From positions 124,001-188,000 of the forward strand of contig NZ_LXEW01000003.1 of NCBI RefSeq assembly GCF_001655055.1: a stretch of 64,000 bases of DNA, read 5' to 3'. Each line of letters opens with the position of its first letter. Position 1 is the stretch's first letter. The translations under genes were made by a program, and so were the position numbers. Origin of the DNA: Providencia heimbachae ATCC 35613. GTDB taxonomy: Bacteria; Pseudomonadota; Gammaproteobacteria; Enterobacterales; Enterobacteriaceae. Below, one piece after another: positions 38,188-46,970 of the stretch. Below the pieces are notes generated by a model. The model was not told the DNA's origin. It worked only from the letters and a program-made list of their open reading frames with translations, and ran no database searches.

Positions 38188-39090
38188 ATGACAAATCCAC
38201 AATTAGCGAAGTGGCTAGGGGTATTTAGCTTAATTATTAGCGGTTGTGATGTATACCAGCCAGCCATGATAGAGAGTGGGCGCTTTTACTTTAGTAATGA
38301 CACGGAAAATGATTTTACTTTTTTTATAAATCATAAATCTTTAGTTATCCCTAAAAATACCACTGGCAGTATTTTACTTGAACCGGGTGCTCATACCATG
38401 ACAACCAAGGGTAATGAAACGATTCAATTTATCGTCTATCCCGGTAATAAAGGCGGCATATTAAACCCGCAAAAACAATTCTATTATGCATATAGCTTTA
38501 TCCACGGAACGAACGGTATTCCATCTATATATCATTTAACTATCCAGCGTTTAATTGTTAACCATTATCAGTTAAGCGGCAAAATTCATAGCAGTAATGA
38601 CTTTGTGATAGATAATAATGTGTTCAATTGTGATTTTGCAATTGGCGGCAAAGTGCCTGAAGAGCTGACGGAACATACAGGGGTTAGTCAGGTAAAAACA
38701 AAATGTTTTTCACATCAGGAATTATTGAATGTGATTACCGCTGATGATGCGTTGATATCACAATTATCAGTCAGAAGCGCGCATCCAAATGAAAAAGAGT
38801 CCGTTACACTGAGATTTGACTATCCCGTGGCACAGCCTAATTTTAACAATAAAGATCTTCAAATATACGCACAAGACATCATTGAGCTAGTCAATGATTT
38901 TCGAACAGCTCTAGACCCAAATAAAAAGCAATTTTATTATAATCAATATCATAGGAAAGTTTCAAATATGGCTAAGATCTATAGCCAAATGGGAAGTGAG
39001 GGACGTTGTCTCAAGGATAAACAAAAGTATGCTATTTTTATAAATCAAACGAGAGCTATTTTTGGTGCAGGTGCATTATTACTTAATTAG
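38188..39090 (+). CDS. Predicted lipoprotein of unknown function
   Basis: I do not recognise this 300-residue protein. It opens with a short signal (MTNPQLAKWLGVFSLIISGC) ending in the lipobox ISGC, so Cys20 should be lipidated. The next residue is Asp, the Lol-avoidance signal, suggesting retention in the inner membrane facing the periplasm. The rest looks globular, beta-rich and polar, without a known motif. The ATG at 38188 is used; a TTG at 38179 is in frame and nearer the AAAGGA site. It lies between rluB and btuR, where E. coli has no such gene. Confidence 0.8.
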   Translation: MTNPQLAKWLGVFSLIISGCDVYQPAMIESGRFYFSNDTENDFTFFINHKSLVIPKNTTGSILLEPGAHTMTTKGNETIQFIVYPGNKGGILNPQKQFYYAYSFIHGTNGIPSIYHLTIQRLIVNHYQLSGKIHSSNDFVIDNNVFNCDFAIGGKVPEELTEHTGVSQVKTKCFSHQELLNVITADDALISQLSVRSAHPNEKESVTLRFDYPVAQPNFNNKDLQIYAQDIIELVNDFRTALDPNKKQFYYNQYHRKVSNMAKIYSQMGSEGRCLKDKQKYAIFINQTRAIFGAGALLLN

Positions 39091-39145
39091 TTCATATATC
39101 GATATAAGTCATAGCCAATAATTTTAATTGACTATGACTAGATGA

Positions 39146-39736
39146 TTACCAATCAATGCCTTTTTGCGCTTTGATACCCACATCAAAAGCATGTTTGATC
39201 GGGCGCATTTCGGTTACGGTATCGGCAAGTTCTAACAATGTTTTATGACAAGCACGTCCAGTAATAATGACTGACATGCTTTCTGGCCTATTTTTTAGTG
39301 CATTAACAACATCATCTAATGAAAGGTAGTGGTAGGCAACCATATAGGTTAATTCATCAAGCACGACTAAATCCAATTTAGGATCGCAGAGTAGTTGTTT
39401 GGCATGATACCAAGTTTCAAGGCAGGCGATGGTATCCGTTTCTCGGTTTTGGGTATCCCAAGTAAAGCCAGTCGCCATAACATGGAAAGGAACACCGTGG
39501 GGCTCAAGTAATTCACGTTCGCCATTATCCCAACTTCCTTTGATAAACTGAACAACTGCCGCTTTTTTACCATGACCCACTGTGCGACATACCGTCCCAA
39601 AGGCAGCCGTGGTTTTCCCTTTACCATTTCCGGTGAACACTAACAGAATGCCACGCTCAATTTGTGCAGCTTCAATTCGTGCATCAACTTTATCTTTCAA
39701 ACGTTGTTGACGTTCTTCGTGCCGGCTTTGTGACAT
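39146..39736 (-). CDS. btuR: Cob(I)yrinic acid a,c-diamide adenosyltransferase
   Basis: BtuR (CobO/CobA type) adds the adenosyl group to corrinoids in cobalamin salvage. The P-loop is TGNGKGKTTAAFG near residue 36, and further family segments are VVQFIKGSWDNGE and VVLDELTYM. The frame runs up to 39814, but the ATG at 39736 follows GGAG and gives 196 residues, exactly the E. coli length. It starts four bases after the yciK stop, so the two genes are cotranscribed. Confidence 0.95.
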   Translation of the reverse strand: MSQSRHEERQQRLKDKVDARIEAAQIERGILLVFTGNGKGKTTAAFGTVCRTVGHGKKAAVVQFIKGSWDNGERELLEPHGVPFHVMATGFTWDTQNRETDTIACLETWYHAKQLLCDPKLDLVVLDELTYMVAYHYLSLDDVVNALKNRPESMSVIITGRACHKTLLELADTVTEMRPIKHAFDVGIKAQKGIDW

Positions 39737-39740
39737 GTGA

Positions 39741-40505
39741 TTACTCCGCGGGACCTGCTTTGCGGCCCGGCTGGGCATCATAGCTAGTGCCTGTTTTACG
39801 TAAGCTATCATCACCCATTAAATAAATATAAATGGGCATAATCTCGGCAGGGGTTTTCAATTTTTGAGAATCTTCATCAGGGAATGCACTCGCACGCATC
39901 GAGGTGCGTGTTCCACCAGGGTTGATACAATTAACTCGAAGGTTAGTTTGCTTATATTCTTCAGCAAGAACTTGCATCAAACCTTCAGTTGCAAATTTAG
40001 AGACAGCATAAGCACCCCAACCAATACGGCCTTGCTTGCCGACACTTGAACTGGTGAACACTAATGAGGATGCAGGGGCTTTAAGTAATAAAGGAAGCAA
40101 TGCTTGGGTTAACATAAAGGTTGCATTTACATTCACCTGCATAACATCGTGCCATAATTGAGTTGGCTGTTCTGTGATAGGGGCGACAACACCGAGAAGC
40201 CCAGCATTGTGCAATACACCATCAAGATAGGAATGATTTTTGGCGATAAGATTCGCTAACTCATGGCACTCTTCACTGGTTACCGTTAATAAATCTAACA
40301 GATAAACCTCAGAGGATTTTCCTGTTAACTCTGTAATTTCTTTACTAACCGCATCTAGTTTATGTTTTGTCCTACCAACTAAAATTAATCTTGCCCCAAA
40401 GCGTGAATAAGTTAACGCTGCTTCACGACCAATTCCGTCTCCAGCACCTGTAATTAAGATGGTTTTGCCCTTTAAGAGATCTTGTCTAGGTTGATATTGA
40501 AGCAT
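39741..40505 (-). CDS. yciK: Short-chain oxidoreductase YciK
   Basis: This is an SDR-family NAD(P)-dependent oxidoreductase whose substrate is unknown. The nucleotide motif TGAGDGIGREAA lies near residue 19, NAG is in LHNAGLLG and the catalytic Ser and Tyr-Lys are in FTSSSVG and YAVSKFA. A start at 40532 is possible; the ATG at 40505 has AGGAAA upstream and gives 254 residues, near the E. coli length of 252. It precedes btuR in the same operon, as in E. coli. Confidence 0.94.
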   Translation of the reverse strand: MLQYQPRQDLLKGKTILITGAGDGIGREAALTYSRFGARLILVGRTKHKLDAVSKEITELTGKSSEVYLLDLLTVTSEECHELANLIAKNHSYLDGVLHNAGLLGVVAPITEQPTQLWHDVMQVNVNATFMLTQALLPLLLKAPASSLVFTSSSVGKQGRIGWGAYAVSKFATEGLMQVLAEEYKQTNLRVNCINPGGTRTSMRASAFPDEDSQKLKTPAEIMPIYIYLMGDDSLRKTGTSYDAQPGRKAGPAE

Positions 40506-40684
40506 ATTTTTTCCTATCATATTTATTAACAATTATTAATATCATCGCATTGATTAAGTTTATTGGCTAATCTAACACATATGTTTGTACTTTTTTGTAC
40601 ATAGACGCTGTTTTTTTTACTGGTTGTTTGTTAATAATCGTGAGACTATTTTTTATTAAAGATGAATATTAAAAGGATCAATTT

Positions 40685-41731
40685 GTGGAGTATTTCTCTT
40701 TGTACGGACTCTTTTTAGCAAAAGTGTTAACCATCGTAGTGGCAATTGTTTTACTGGCGGTTTTTGTCTTTGGTGTAGGCATGCGTCGTCAAGGATCGAA
40801 AGGTTCTTTAAAAATCACAGATCTAGGCGAAAATTATCGCGAACGTCAGCGCCAAATGCAGCAAATCAAAATGAATGATTCAGAGCATAAAGCCTGGTCG
40901 AAGGCGTTTAAAAAGCAATTAAAAGTTAAATCAAAAAATGAGAAAGCAGGGGCAAAAGTCGGTCAATCGACGGTCAAAAAGCCTTGTTTATATGTCTTAG
41001 ACTTTAAAGGCAGCATGGATGCACGTGAAGTTACCTCTTTAAGAGAGGAGATAAGCGCCATACTTGCGGTTGCTGATCAGCAAGATGAAGTTTTACTGCG
41101 TTTAGAAAGCCCCGGCGGTATGGTTCATGGCTATGGTCTAGCGGCATCTCAATTATTGAGGTTAAAAGAAAAAAATATCCCTCTGACGATTGCGGTTGAT
41201 AAAGTCGCGGCTAGTGGTGGCTATATGATGGCCTGTATTGCCAATAAAATTATTGCAGCGCCTTTTGCTATCGTTGGCTCAATAGGTGTAGTTGCTCAAA
41301 TACCAAATATTCACCGTCTACTTAAAAAGCATGACGTTGATGTTGAATTGCATACCGCGGGTGAATATAAAAGAACGCTGACTATGCTGGGCGAAAATAC
41401 AGAGCAAGGTCGCAAAAAATTTGTTGAAGATTTAAATTCAACCCATGAACTGTTCAAGCAATTTGTTCATGAAAACAGACCTTCATTGGATATCGATGCT
41501 GTCGCAACAGGTGAGTACTGGTACGGGTCTCAAGCTTTAGAAAAAGGGCTTGTGGATCAAATTGGCGTCAGTGATGATGCGATTATTAGTGCAATTGATA
41601 CAAAAGAAATTGTTGGTATCCGTTATGCATTAAGCAAAAATATGATGGATAGATTTACGGGAAGTGCCGCAGAAAGCGCTGACAAATTATTGTTACGCTG
41701 GTGGCAGCGTGGACAGAAACCACTCCTATAA
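40685..41731 (+). CDS. sohB: Inner membrane protease SohB
   Basis: SohB is a signal-peptide-peptidase-like serine protease of family S49, found in E. coli as a multicopy suppressor of htrA loss. One N-terminal membrane helix (about 5-28) precedes a charged linker and the protease domain. The nucleophile is in VAASGGYMMA and the likely general-base Lys is in HTAGEYKRTLT. The start is GTG with AGGA upstream. Length is 348 residues (E. coli 349). Confidence 0.95.
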   Translation: MEYFSLYGLFLAKVLTIVVAIVLLAVFVFGVGMRRQGSKGSLKITDLGENYRERQRQMQQIKMNDSEHKAWSKAFKKQLKVKSKNEKAGAKVGQSTVKKPCLYVLDFKGSMDAREVTSLREEISAILAVADQQDEVLLRLESPGGMVHGYGLAASQLLRLKEKNIPLTIAVDKVAASGGYMMACIANKIIAAPFAIVGSIGVVAQIPNIHRLLKKHDVDVELHTAGEYKRTLTMLGENTEQGRKKFVEDLNSTHELFKQFVHENRPSLDIDAVATGEYWYGSQALEKGLVDQIGVSDDAIISAIDTKEIVGIRYALSKNMMDRFTGSAAESADKLLLRWWQRGQKPLL

Positions 41732-41773
41732 TTAATTGTGAATTCGCAAATATCTTATTTTAAATCTACTATT

Positions 41774-41799
41774 AATTACCGGCGGTTAAGCCGGTAATT
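41774..41799. terminator. Bidirectional terminator between sohB and yciN
   Basis: A ten-base stem AATTACCGGC / GCCGGTAATT with a GGTTAA loop is followed by TTTTTT on the plus strand. It serves the convergent sohB and yciN genes. Confidence 0.88.
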
Positions 41800-41801
41800 T
41801 T

Positions 41802-42062
41802 TTACGATTCATTTTCAGTCAGGCGATACTGTTCTGAAAGAATATGCGCTAAGTGTTTATACATATTAAAGGCGGCAGTACTTTTAATCGATGGAATGCC
41901 CTTTTCATCTAAAAAGAACTCCCCCTTGAAAACTAAAGTACCACGATGTTGTTCTACGGTATCAACAAACATGCCGTGAATATAATCATCATGTTTCCTT
42001 ATGATATCGTTAGCTTTTTCAAGCAGTTCTTTTTTCGTAATGTACTGTATATCGTCTTGCAT
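41802..42062 (-). CDS. yciN: YciN family protein (DUF2498)
   Basis: This 86-residue protein matches YciN of E. coli (83 residues) in position (sohB-yciN-topA) and sequence style, including ITKKELLEKANDIIRKHDDYIHGM and VFKGEFFLDEKGIP. Its role is not established. It ends next to the sohB terminator and is divergent from topA. Confidence 0.9.
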   Translation of the reverse strand: MQDDIQYITKKELLEKANDIIRKHDDYIHGMFVDTVEQHRGTLVFKGEFFLDEKGIPSIKSTAAFNMYKHLAHILSEQYRLTENES

Positions 42063-42257
42063 TATATGGCTCCCTTGAAAAAATAATTGGTTGCTTCTAA
42101 CATTTTATCAGGTAGAGTGTGTGGTTTTCAATTGTATCTAAACATCATTACTTGGTTAAAATCAGTCAGCTAGGGCATTTTGTGCTCTTTTAAGAATAAC
42201 GTGACTGAGATTATAAGTTTTGTTTCAGCACAAATTATTGTGTGAAAATATATTGAT

Positions 42258-42325
42258 ATATTGTGATTGTGTCGCAATATAAAAAAGAGATTCTTTATTT
42301 TGCGCATTTTAATGTAGAAATGCGC
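42258..42325 (+). promoter_or_regulatory. topA: Two inverted repeats in the topA upstream region
   Basis: ATATTGTGA (42258-42266) pairs with TCGCAATAT (42272-42280) with one wobble. GCGCATTT (42302-42309) pairs perfectly with AAATGCGC (42318-42325). The second lies about 28 bases upstream of the topA start and would fold in the message. No T run follows either one, so they are not terminators. Role unknown. Confidence 0.45.
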
Positions 42326-42353
42326 CATTGTTGATATTTAGGTAAAGGTAAAT

Positions 42354-44960
42354 ATGGGTAAAGCTCTTGTAATAGTGGAGTCCCCGGCAAAAGCCAAGAC
42401 GATTAATAAGTATCTTGGTAGTGGCTACGTTGTCAAAAGCAGCGTCGGCCACATTCGTGATCTGCCGAAAAGCGGCTCTAGCTCACAAACCGGCTCACAA
42501 AAGAGTACAGGCTCATCTACCGATAAAGCAAAGAAGGTAAAAAAAGATCCTCAGCAAGCGTTAGTTAAGCGCATGGGGATTGATCCTTACCATGGTTGGG
42601 ACGCGAATTATCAAATTCTACCCGGTAAGGAAAAAGTGGTGTCTGAATTACAGACGTTAGCAGCGGATGCAGACCACATTTATCTCGCAACGGATTTGGA
42701 CCGCGAAGGAGAAGCCATTGCTTGGCATTTACGCGAAGTAATTGGTGGTGATGACTCACGTTTTAGCCGTGTCGTATTTAACGAAATAACCAAAAATGCG
42801 ATTACTCAAGCTTTTGAAACGCCTGGCGAATTAAATATCGACAGGGTTAACGCACAGCAAGCGCGTCGCTTTATGGATCGTGTTGTGGGCTACATGGTTT
42901 CGCCACTGTTGTGGAAAAAAGTCGCAAGAGGGCTTTCTGCGGGACGTGTTCAATCCGTTGCGGTTAGATTGATTGTTGAGCGTGAACGCGAAATCAAAGC
43001 ATTTGTTCCTGTTGAATATTGGGAATTGCATGCGGATTTATCTGATAAAGGCGCCATCAACTTACGTATGGAAGTCGCGTCACAATCGGGTAAAGCATTT
43101 AAGCCTGTAACGAAAGCACAAACTGAAGCTGCAGTTAAATTACTTGAAAAAGCGCGCTTTGAGGTGATTGACCGAGAAGACAAGCCGACATCAAGTAAAC
43201 CTAGCGCACCTTTTATCACCTCAACACTACAGCAAGCGGCAAGTACGCGTCTTGGTTTTGGTGTGAAAAAAACCATGATGATGGCTCAGCGTCTTTACGA
43301 AGCGGGTTACATTACTTATATGCGTACTGACTCAACTAACTTGAGCCAAGATGCATTGAGCATGGTACGTGACTATATTAATGATAACTTTGGTGCGAAA
43401 TATTTACCTAAAGATGCCATTGCTTATAGCAGTAAAGATAATTCTCAAGAAGCGCATGAAGCTATCCGTCCTTCGAGTGTTGATGTATTAACTGAAACAC
43501 TTAAAGATATGGAAAATGATGCTAAGCGATTATATCAGCTGATTTGGAACCAATTTGTGGCGTGTCAAATGACACCAGCAAAATATGATTCAACCACGCT
43601 GATAGTAAAAGCGGGCGATTTTGAGCTTAAAGCAAAAGGGCGTACATTGCGTTTTGATGGTTGGACTAAAGTCATGCCAGCATTGCGTAAAAATGATGAT
43701 GATAAGACCTTGCCACCTATTCAAGTTGGTTCTGAATTATCCTTGTTAGAATTACTGCCAACTCAGCATTTTACTAAGCCGCCAGCACGCTTTAGTGAAG
43801 CTTCTTTAGTTAAGGAATTAGAAAAACGGGGTATCGGCCGACCATCGACATATGCTGCTATCATTTCGACTATCCAAGATAGAGGATATGTCAAAGTTGA
43901 TAACCGCCGCTTTTATGCCGAAAAAATGGGTGAAATTGTTACCGATCGATTGGAAGAAAATTTCAACGATCTAATGAACTATGATTTCACTGCCCGTATG
44001 GAAAATCAGCTCGACCATGTTGCTAATCATGAAGCAGAATGGAAAGCCGTGTTAGATGAATTCTTCTCAGACTTTAGTAAGCAATTAGAAGTTGCAGAAA
44101 AAGATCCAGAAGAAGGCGGTATGCGTACTAATCCAATGGTGATCACCTCAATCGTCTGTCCTGATTGTGAACGCCATATGGGAATTCGTACCGCATCTAC
44201 AGGTGTGTTTCTGGGTTGTTCTGGTTATGCTTTACCCCCAAAAGAGCGTTGTAAAAAGACGATTAATCTGATCCCTGAAGATGAAGTTCTTAACATTCTT
44301 GAAGGGGAAGATGCGGAAACCAATGCTCTGAGAGCTAAACGTCGCTGCCCGAAATGTGGTACTGCAATGGATAGCTATTTGATTGATAACCAACGTAAAT
44401 TACATGTATGTGGTAACAACCCAGCATGTGAAGGTTATGAAATCGAAGAAGGTGAATTCCGTATTAAAGGTTACGATGGCCCGGTTATTGAATGCGAAAA
44501 ATGTGGTTCTGAAATGCACCTTAAAATGGGGCGTTTTGGTAAATACATGGGTTGTACCAATGATGAGTGCAAAAATACGCGTAAGATTTTAAGAAGTGGT
44601 GAAATCGCACCACCGAAAGAAGATCCTGTACCGTTGCCTGAATTAGCCTGTGAAAAATCTGATGCGTACTTTGTTCTACGTGATGGTGCAGCTGGCATTT
44701 TCCTTGCCGCAAATACGTTCCCTAAATCAAGAGAAACGAGAGCTCCATTAGTCGAAGAATTGCAGCGATTTAAAGATCGCTTACCTGAAAAGTTTGCTTA
44801 TTTAGCTGAAGCTCCAGCTAAAGATACCGAGGGTAATCCAACAGTTGTTCGTTTTAGCCGCAAGACTAAACAGCAATATGTGTCATCTGAAAAAGATGGC
44901 AAAGCAACGGGTTGGAGCGCTTTCTATGTTGATGGTAAATGGCAAGTGAAAGAGAAGTAA
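42354..44960 (+). CDS. topA: DNA topoisomerase I
   Basis: TopA relaxes negative supercoils. The Toprim domain (about 1-155) carries the D114-x-D116-x-E118 triad (TDLDREGE) and has a low-complexity Ser/Gly/Lys insert at about 40-65. The active-site tyrosine is Tyr322 in [10 protein letters not shown]. At the C-terminus are zinc-ribbon domains with Cys pairs ([32 protein letters not shown]) and further DNA-binding repeats. Length is 868 (E. coli 865). It is followed by a terminator, and the neighbouring cysB is displaced by a 4.3-kb insertion. Confidence 0.98.
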   Translation: MGKALVIVESPAKAKTINKYLGSGYVVKSSVGHIRDLPKSGSSSQTGSQKSTGSSTDKAKKVKKDPQQALVKRMGIDPYHGWDANYQILPGKEKVVSELQTLAADADHIYLATDLDREGEAIAWHLREVIGGDDSRFSRVVFNEITKNAITQAFETPGELNIDRVNAQQARRFMDRVVGYMVSPLLWKKVARGLSAGRVQSVAVRLIVEREREIKAFVPVEYWELHADLSDKGAINLRMEVASQSGKAFKPVTKAQTEAAVKLLEKARFEVIDREDKPTSSKPSAPFITSTLQQAASTRLGFGVKKTMMMAQRLYEAGYITYMRTDSTNLSQDALSMVRDYINDNFGAKYLPKDAIAYSSKDNSQEAHEAIRPSSVDVLTETLKDMENDAKRLYQLIWNQFVACQMTPAKYDSTTLIVKAGDFELKAKGRTLRFDGWTKVMPALRKNDDDKTLPPIQVGSELSLLELLPTQHFTKPPARFSEASLVKELEKRGIGRPSTYAAIISTIQDRGYVKVDNRRFYAEKMGEIVTDRLEENFNDLMNYDFTARMENQLDHVANHEAEWKAVLDEFFSDFSKQLEVAEKDPEEGGMRTNPMVITSIVCPDCERHMGIRTASTGVFLGCSGYALPPKERCKKTINLIPEDEVLNILEGEDAETNALRAKRRCPKCGTAMDSYLIDNQRKLHVCGNNPACEGYEIEEGEFRIKGYDGPVIECEKCGSEMHLKMGRFGKYMGCTNDECKNTRKILRSGEIAPPKEDPVPLPELACEKSDAYFVLRDGAAGIFLAANTFPKSRETRAPLVEELQRFKDRLPEKFAYLAEAPAKDTEGNPTVVRFSRKTKQQYVSSEKDGKATGWSAFYVDGKWQVKEK

Positions 44961-45002
44961 TTCTCTGCAAAGCACCTTTTAAACGTTTTTAACGAAAAAA
45001 AA

Positions 45003-45024
45003 CCAGTTAGTTTAAGCTAACTGG
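45003..45024 (+). terminator. Terminator of topA
   Basis: CCAGTTAG (45003-45010) pairs perfectly with CTAACTGG (45017-45024), with A residues before and CTTTTTT after. Confidence 0.9.
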
Positions 45025-45224
45025 CTTTTTTATGACTTACTAGCTGATTGTTTATTAAGATTAATATACCCAATAAACCTTCTCTATATAGCGAAAAAAG
45101 CCATCATAATAAAGAATGAAATACAAGCAATACTATTGACTTAATGAAAGTTAGCTTTCATTATAAGCTGTATAATATTGGTTAAAATGACTTTATTAAC
45201 ATAATGTTTTAATGGGGGTAACAA

Positions 45225-45404
45225 ATGGGGAATGCACTACAAAAAGCAAATCGCTTAAACATACCTACTCGCGACAAAGCTAAAATTGCGGCACCAAAAG
45301 CAGCAATTAGTGAGCAGAGCACTCATGATAATCAAGTCAAAAATGCATTTGACTTTGGTTTTGCTCGTTATGAAAAAGCGATGAAAAAATTAGCAAAGGT
45401 ATAA
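45225..45404 (+). CDS. Small presumed antitoxin upstream of a Doc-like toxin
   Basis: A 59-residue frame starts at ATG 45225 (MGNALQKANRLNIPTRDKAK...) with GGGGG at 45214-45218 upstream. It ends three bases before the GTG of the toxin gene. The N-terminal half is basic and the C-terminal half is a helix with aromatic residues (NAFDFGFARYEKAMKKLAKV), suited to clamp a Fic-fold toxin. It lacks the Phd/YefM N-terminal signature that partners P1 Doc. The antitoxin role is inferred from position and size. Confidence 0.7.
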   Translation: MGNALQKANRLNIPTRDKAKIAAPKAAISEQSTHDNQVKNAFDFGFARYEKAMKKLAKV

Positions 45405-45407
45405 CGA

Positions 45408-45896
45408 GTGCTCAATATTTTAGGGGAGTCTGTAGAGGGGATAAACTATTTATCTATAGATGATATAAAACATATTAATAGGACGTTGATAGAATTACAA
45501 ACCCCGAATGAACCTATTGAAATAATCAATTCTAGTAATCTGAGCTCATCTCAATCAAGGCCGAGTCAAGTAAGATATTATAAGCAAACCGATGATATGT
45601 TTGTTTTATCTTCAGTATTGATCGAAAGCCTTATTCAAAACCACCCGTTCGCTAATGCAAATAAGCGAACAGCTATGATGGCCGGCTATGTATTTTTATT
45701 ATTAAATGGCTATGAATTAACGGCACCTGAAGATGATATTGTCGAAATGGCTTCTGGCCTTGCGACAAAAGATTATTCACTTGAAGATTTAGAAAATTGG
45801 CTGTGTTATTGGTCTCGCTCATTTGATTCAAGGCAATTATGTGTAAAAAATGCTAATACTAATAGCGACTCAATTCTTAAAATTAAAATAGACTAA
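45408..45896 (+). CDS. doc: Doc (death-on-curing) family toxin
   Basis: This 162-residue Fic-fold protein has the motif H79-P-F-A-N-A-N-K-R87, which fits the Doc form HxFxxANKR. The P1 Doc protein uses it to phosphorylate EF-Tu and block translation. The helical parts around it (MFVLSSVLIESLIQNHPF and RTAMMAGYVFLLLNGYEL) fit the family. A GTG start three bases after the small upstream gene shows coupling. C-terminal residues beyond about 140 look like an extra tail. Whether it phosphorylates EF-Tu cannot be told from the sequence. Confidence 0.87.
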   Translation: MLNILGESVEGINYLSIDDIKHINRTLIELQTPNEPIEIINSSNLSSSQSRPSQVRYYKQTDDMFVLSSVLIESLIQNHPFANANKRTAMMAGYVFLLLNGYELTAPEDDIVEMASGLATKDYSLEDLENWLCYWSRSFDSRQLCVKNANTNSDSILKIKID

Positions 45897-46146
45897 AAAC
45901 GCCTGATTTTTTATCCAAAAAAAATATAATATACACTTCTCATACCATCCCGCCTTAGTGAAAAATCCGACTGTGATATAACTATCATTTATTAACTAAA
46001 GCCAAATTCCAGCACCAAAGTAATAACGGTTCTATGCTAACCTAGGATAGAGTGATTAAGTATTTCACTTAACAGTAACATGTGCTTACCTCATTAATTA
46101 AGGTAGGCCGATGGAATGAAAACAAACGTTATCCTCCGGAGGCAGA

Positions 46147-46671
46147 ATGAAGTTCAAAATGTGTTTACTCGCGGCTCTATTTACTGCAAGCGCTGCTTAT
46201 GCGGCAGATACAACCGTAGTATTAAAAGAAGCAACCCCAACAGGGGAAGGTAAAGCAATTGGCGAGGTTATTATCTCTGAAACGGAATATGGGTTACTGT
46301 TCACCCCGAAATTAACTGGGTTGCAAGCAGGTATTCATGGTTTCCATGTTCATGCTAACCCTAGCTGTGAGCCAGATGAAAAAGATGGCAAGCCGGTTCC
46401 TGCATTAAAAGCCGGTGGACATATGGATCCGGCAAAAACAGGTGTTCATAAAGGCCCTTACGATAATAGCGGCCACTTAGGTGATTTACCCGGCTTAGTG
46501 GTAGACGCTAAAGGTAACGCAAACTATGCCGTATTAGCACCACGCTTAAAATCGCTAAAAGATGTGCAAGAGCATGCACTAATGGTGCACGTAGGTGGCG
46601 ATAATTATTCAGATAATCCAGAAGCGCTTGGTGGTGGGGGGGCGCGGATGGCCTGTGGGGTCATCAAGTAA
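46147..46671 (+). CDS. sodC: Periplasmic Cu/Zn superoxide dismutase
   Basis: SodC dismutates superoxide in the periplasm. It has a signal peptide with cleavage expected after AYA (residue 19). Copper ligands are His67, His69, His92 and His148; zinc ligands are His92, His101, His110 and Asp113. The disulphide is Cys74-Cys170. The C-terminal GGGGARMACGVIK is typical. A strong GGAGG site precedes the ATG. The gene is absent between topA and cysB in E. coli. It is followed immediately by an ERIC repeat. Confidence 0.95.
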   Translation: MKFKMCLLAALFTASAAYAADTTVVLKEATPTGEGKAIGEVIISETEYGLLFTPKLTGLQAGIHGFHVHANPSCEPDEKDGKPVPALKAGGHMDPAKTGVHKGPYDNSGHLGDLPGLVVDAKGNANYAVLAPRLKSLKDVQEHALMVHVGGDNYSDNPEALGGGGARMACGVIK

Positions 46672-46673
46672 CG

Positions 46674-46800
46674 CTTACTCGTCATATTTCACGTTGTGAC
46701 GTTGTTGGCTTCGTTTGGCTCCTCGGGTCACATACTGGTGTATGCTCCCCGAGTTATCCTCACTAGCCGCCTAGTCACAACATGAACTATTTAGAGTAAG
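46674..46800 (+). repeat. ERIC element, full length (127 bp)
   Basis: The 127-base segment starts CTTACTC and ends GAGTAAG as terminal inverted repeats, exactly the canonical ERIC length. The core has GTTGTTGGCTTCG, GGGTCACATACTGG and TGTATGCTCCCC. It begins two bases after the sodC stop codon. Confidence 0.9.
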
Positions 46801-46827
46801 ACTCGCCTGTGATTTAAATTTTTAGTG

Positions 46828-46907
46828 AAAAGGTATCATATTTCACGTTGTGACGTTGTTGGCTTCGTTTGGCTTCTCGGGTCACATACTGGTGTATGCT
46901 CCCCGGG
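46828..46907 (+). repeat. Partial ERIC element, left half
   Basis: Over about 70 bases it matches the left part of the neighbouring ERIC at 46674 with a single mismatch. It then breaks off into unrelated sequence just after the central CCCC. The near identity points to a recent local duplication. Confidence 0.85.
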
Positions 46908-46931
46908 CTTGAAAATATTGGCGTGATATCG

Positions 46932-46963
46932 AAGAAGGCTCTGATACTATTCAGAGTCTTCTT
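46932..46963 (-). terminator. Hairpin downstream of the M13 peptidase gene
   Basis: AAGAAGGCTCTGA (46932-46944) pairs with TCAGAGTCTTCTT (46951-46963), with one wobble, just past the peptidase stop. The T run on the minus strand is weak, so it may be a terminator of modest strength. Confidence 0.6.
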
Positions 46964-46970
46964 GTTAGTA

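Noticed and set aside
46921-46970. Continuation of the partial ERIC toward the peptidase gene
   Set aside because: After about 46907 the sequence no longer matches the right half of the full ERIC; the hairpin at 46932-46963 has a different sequence and better fits a transcript end.
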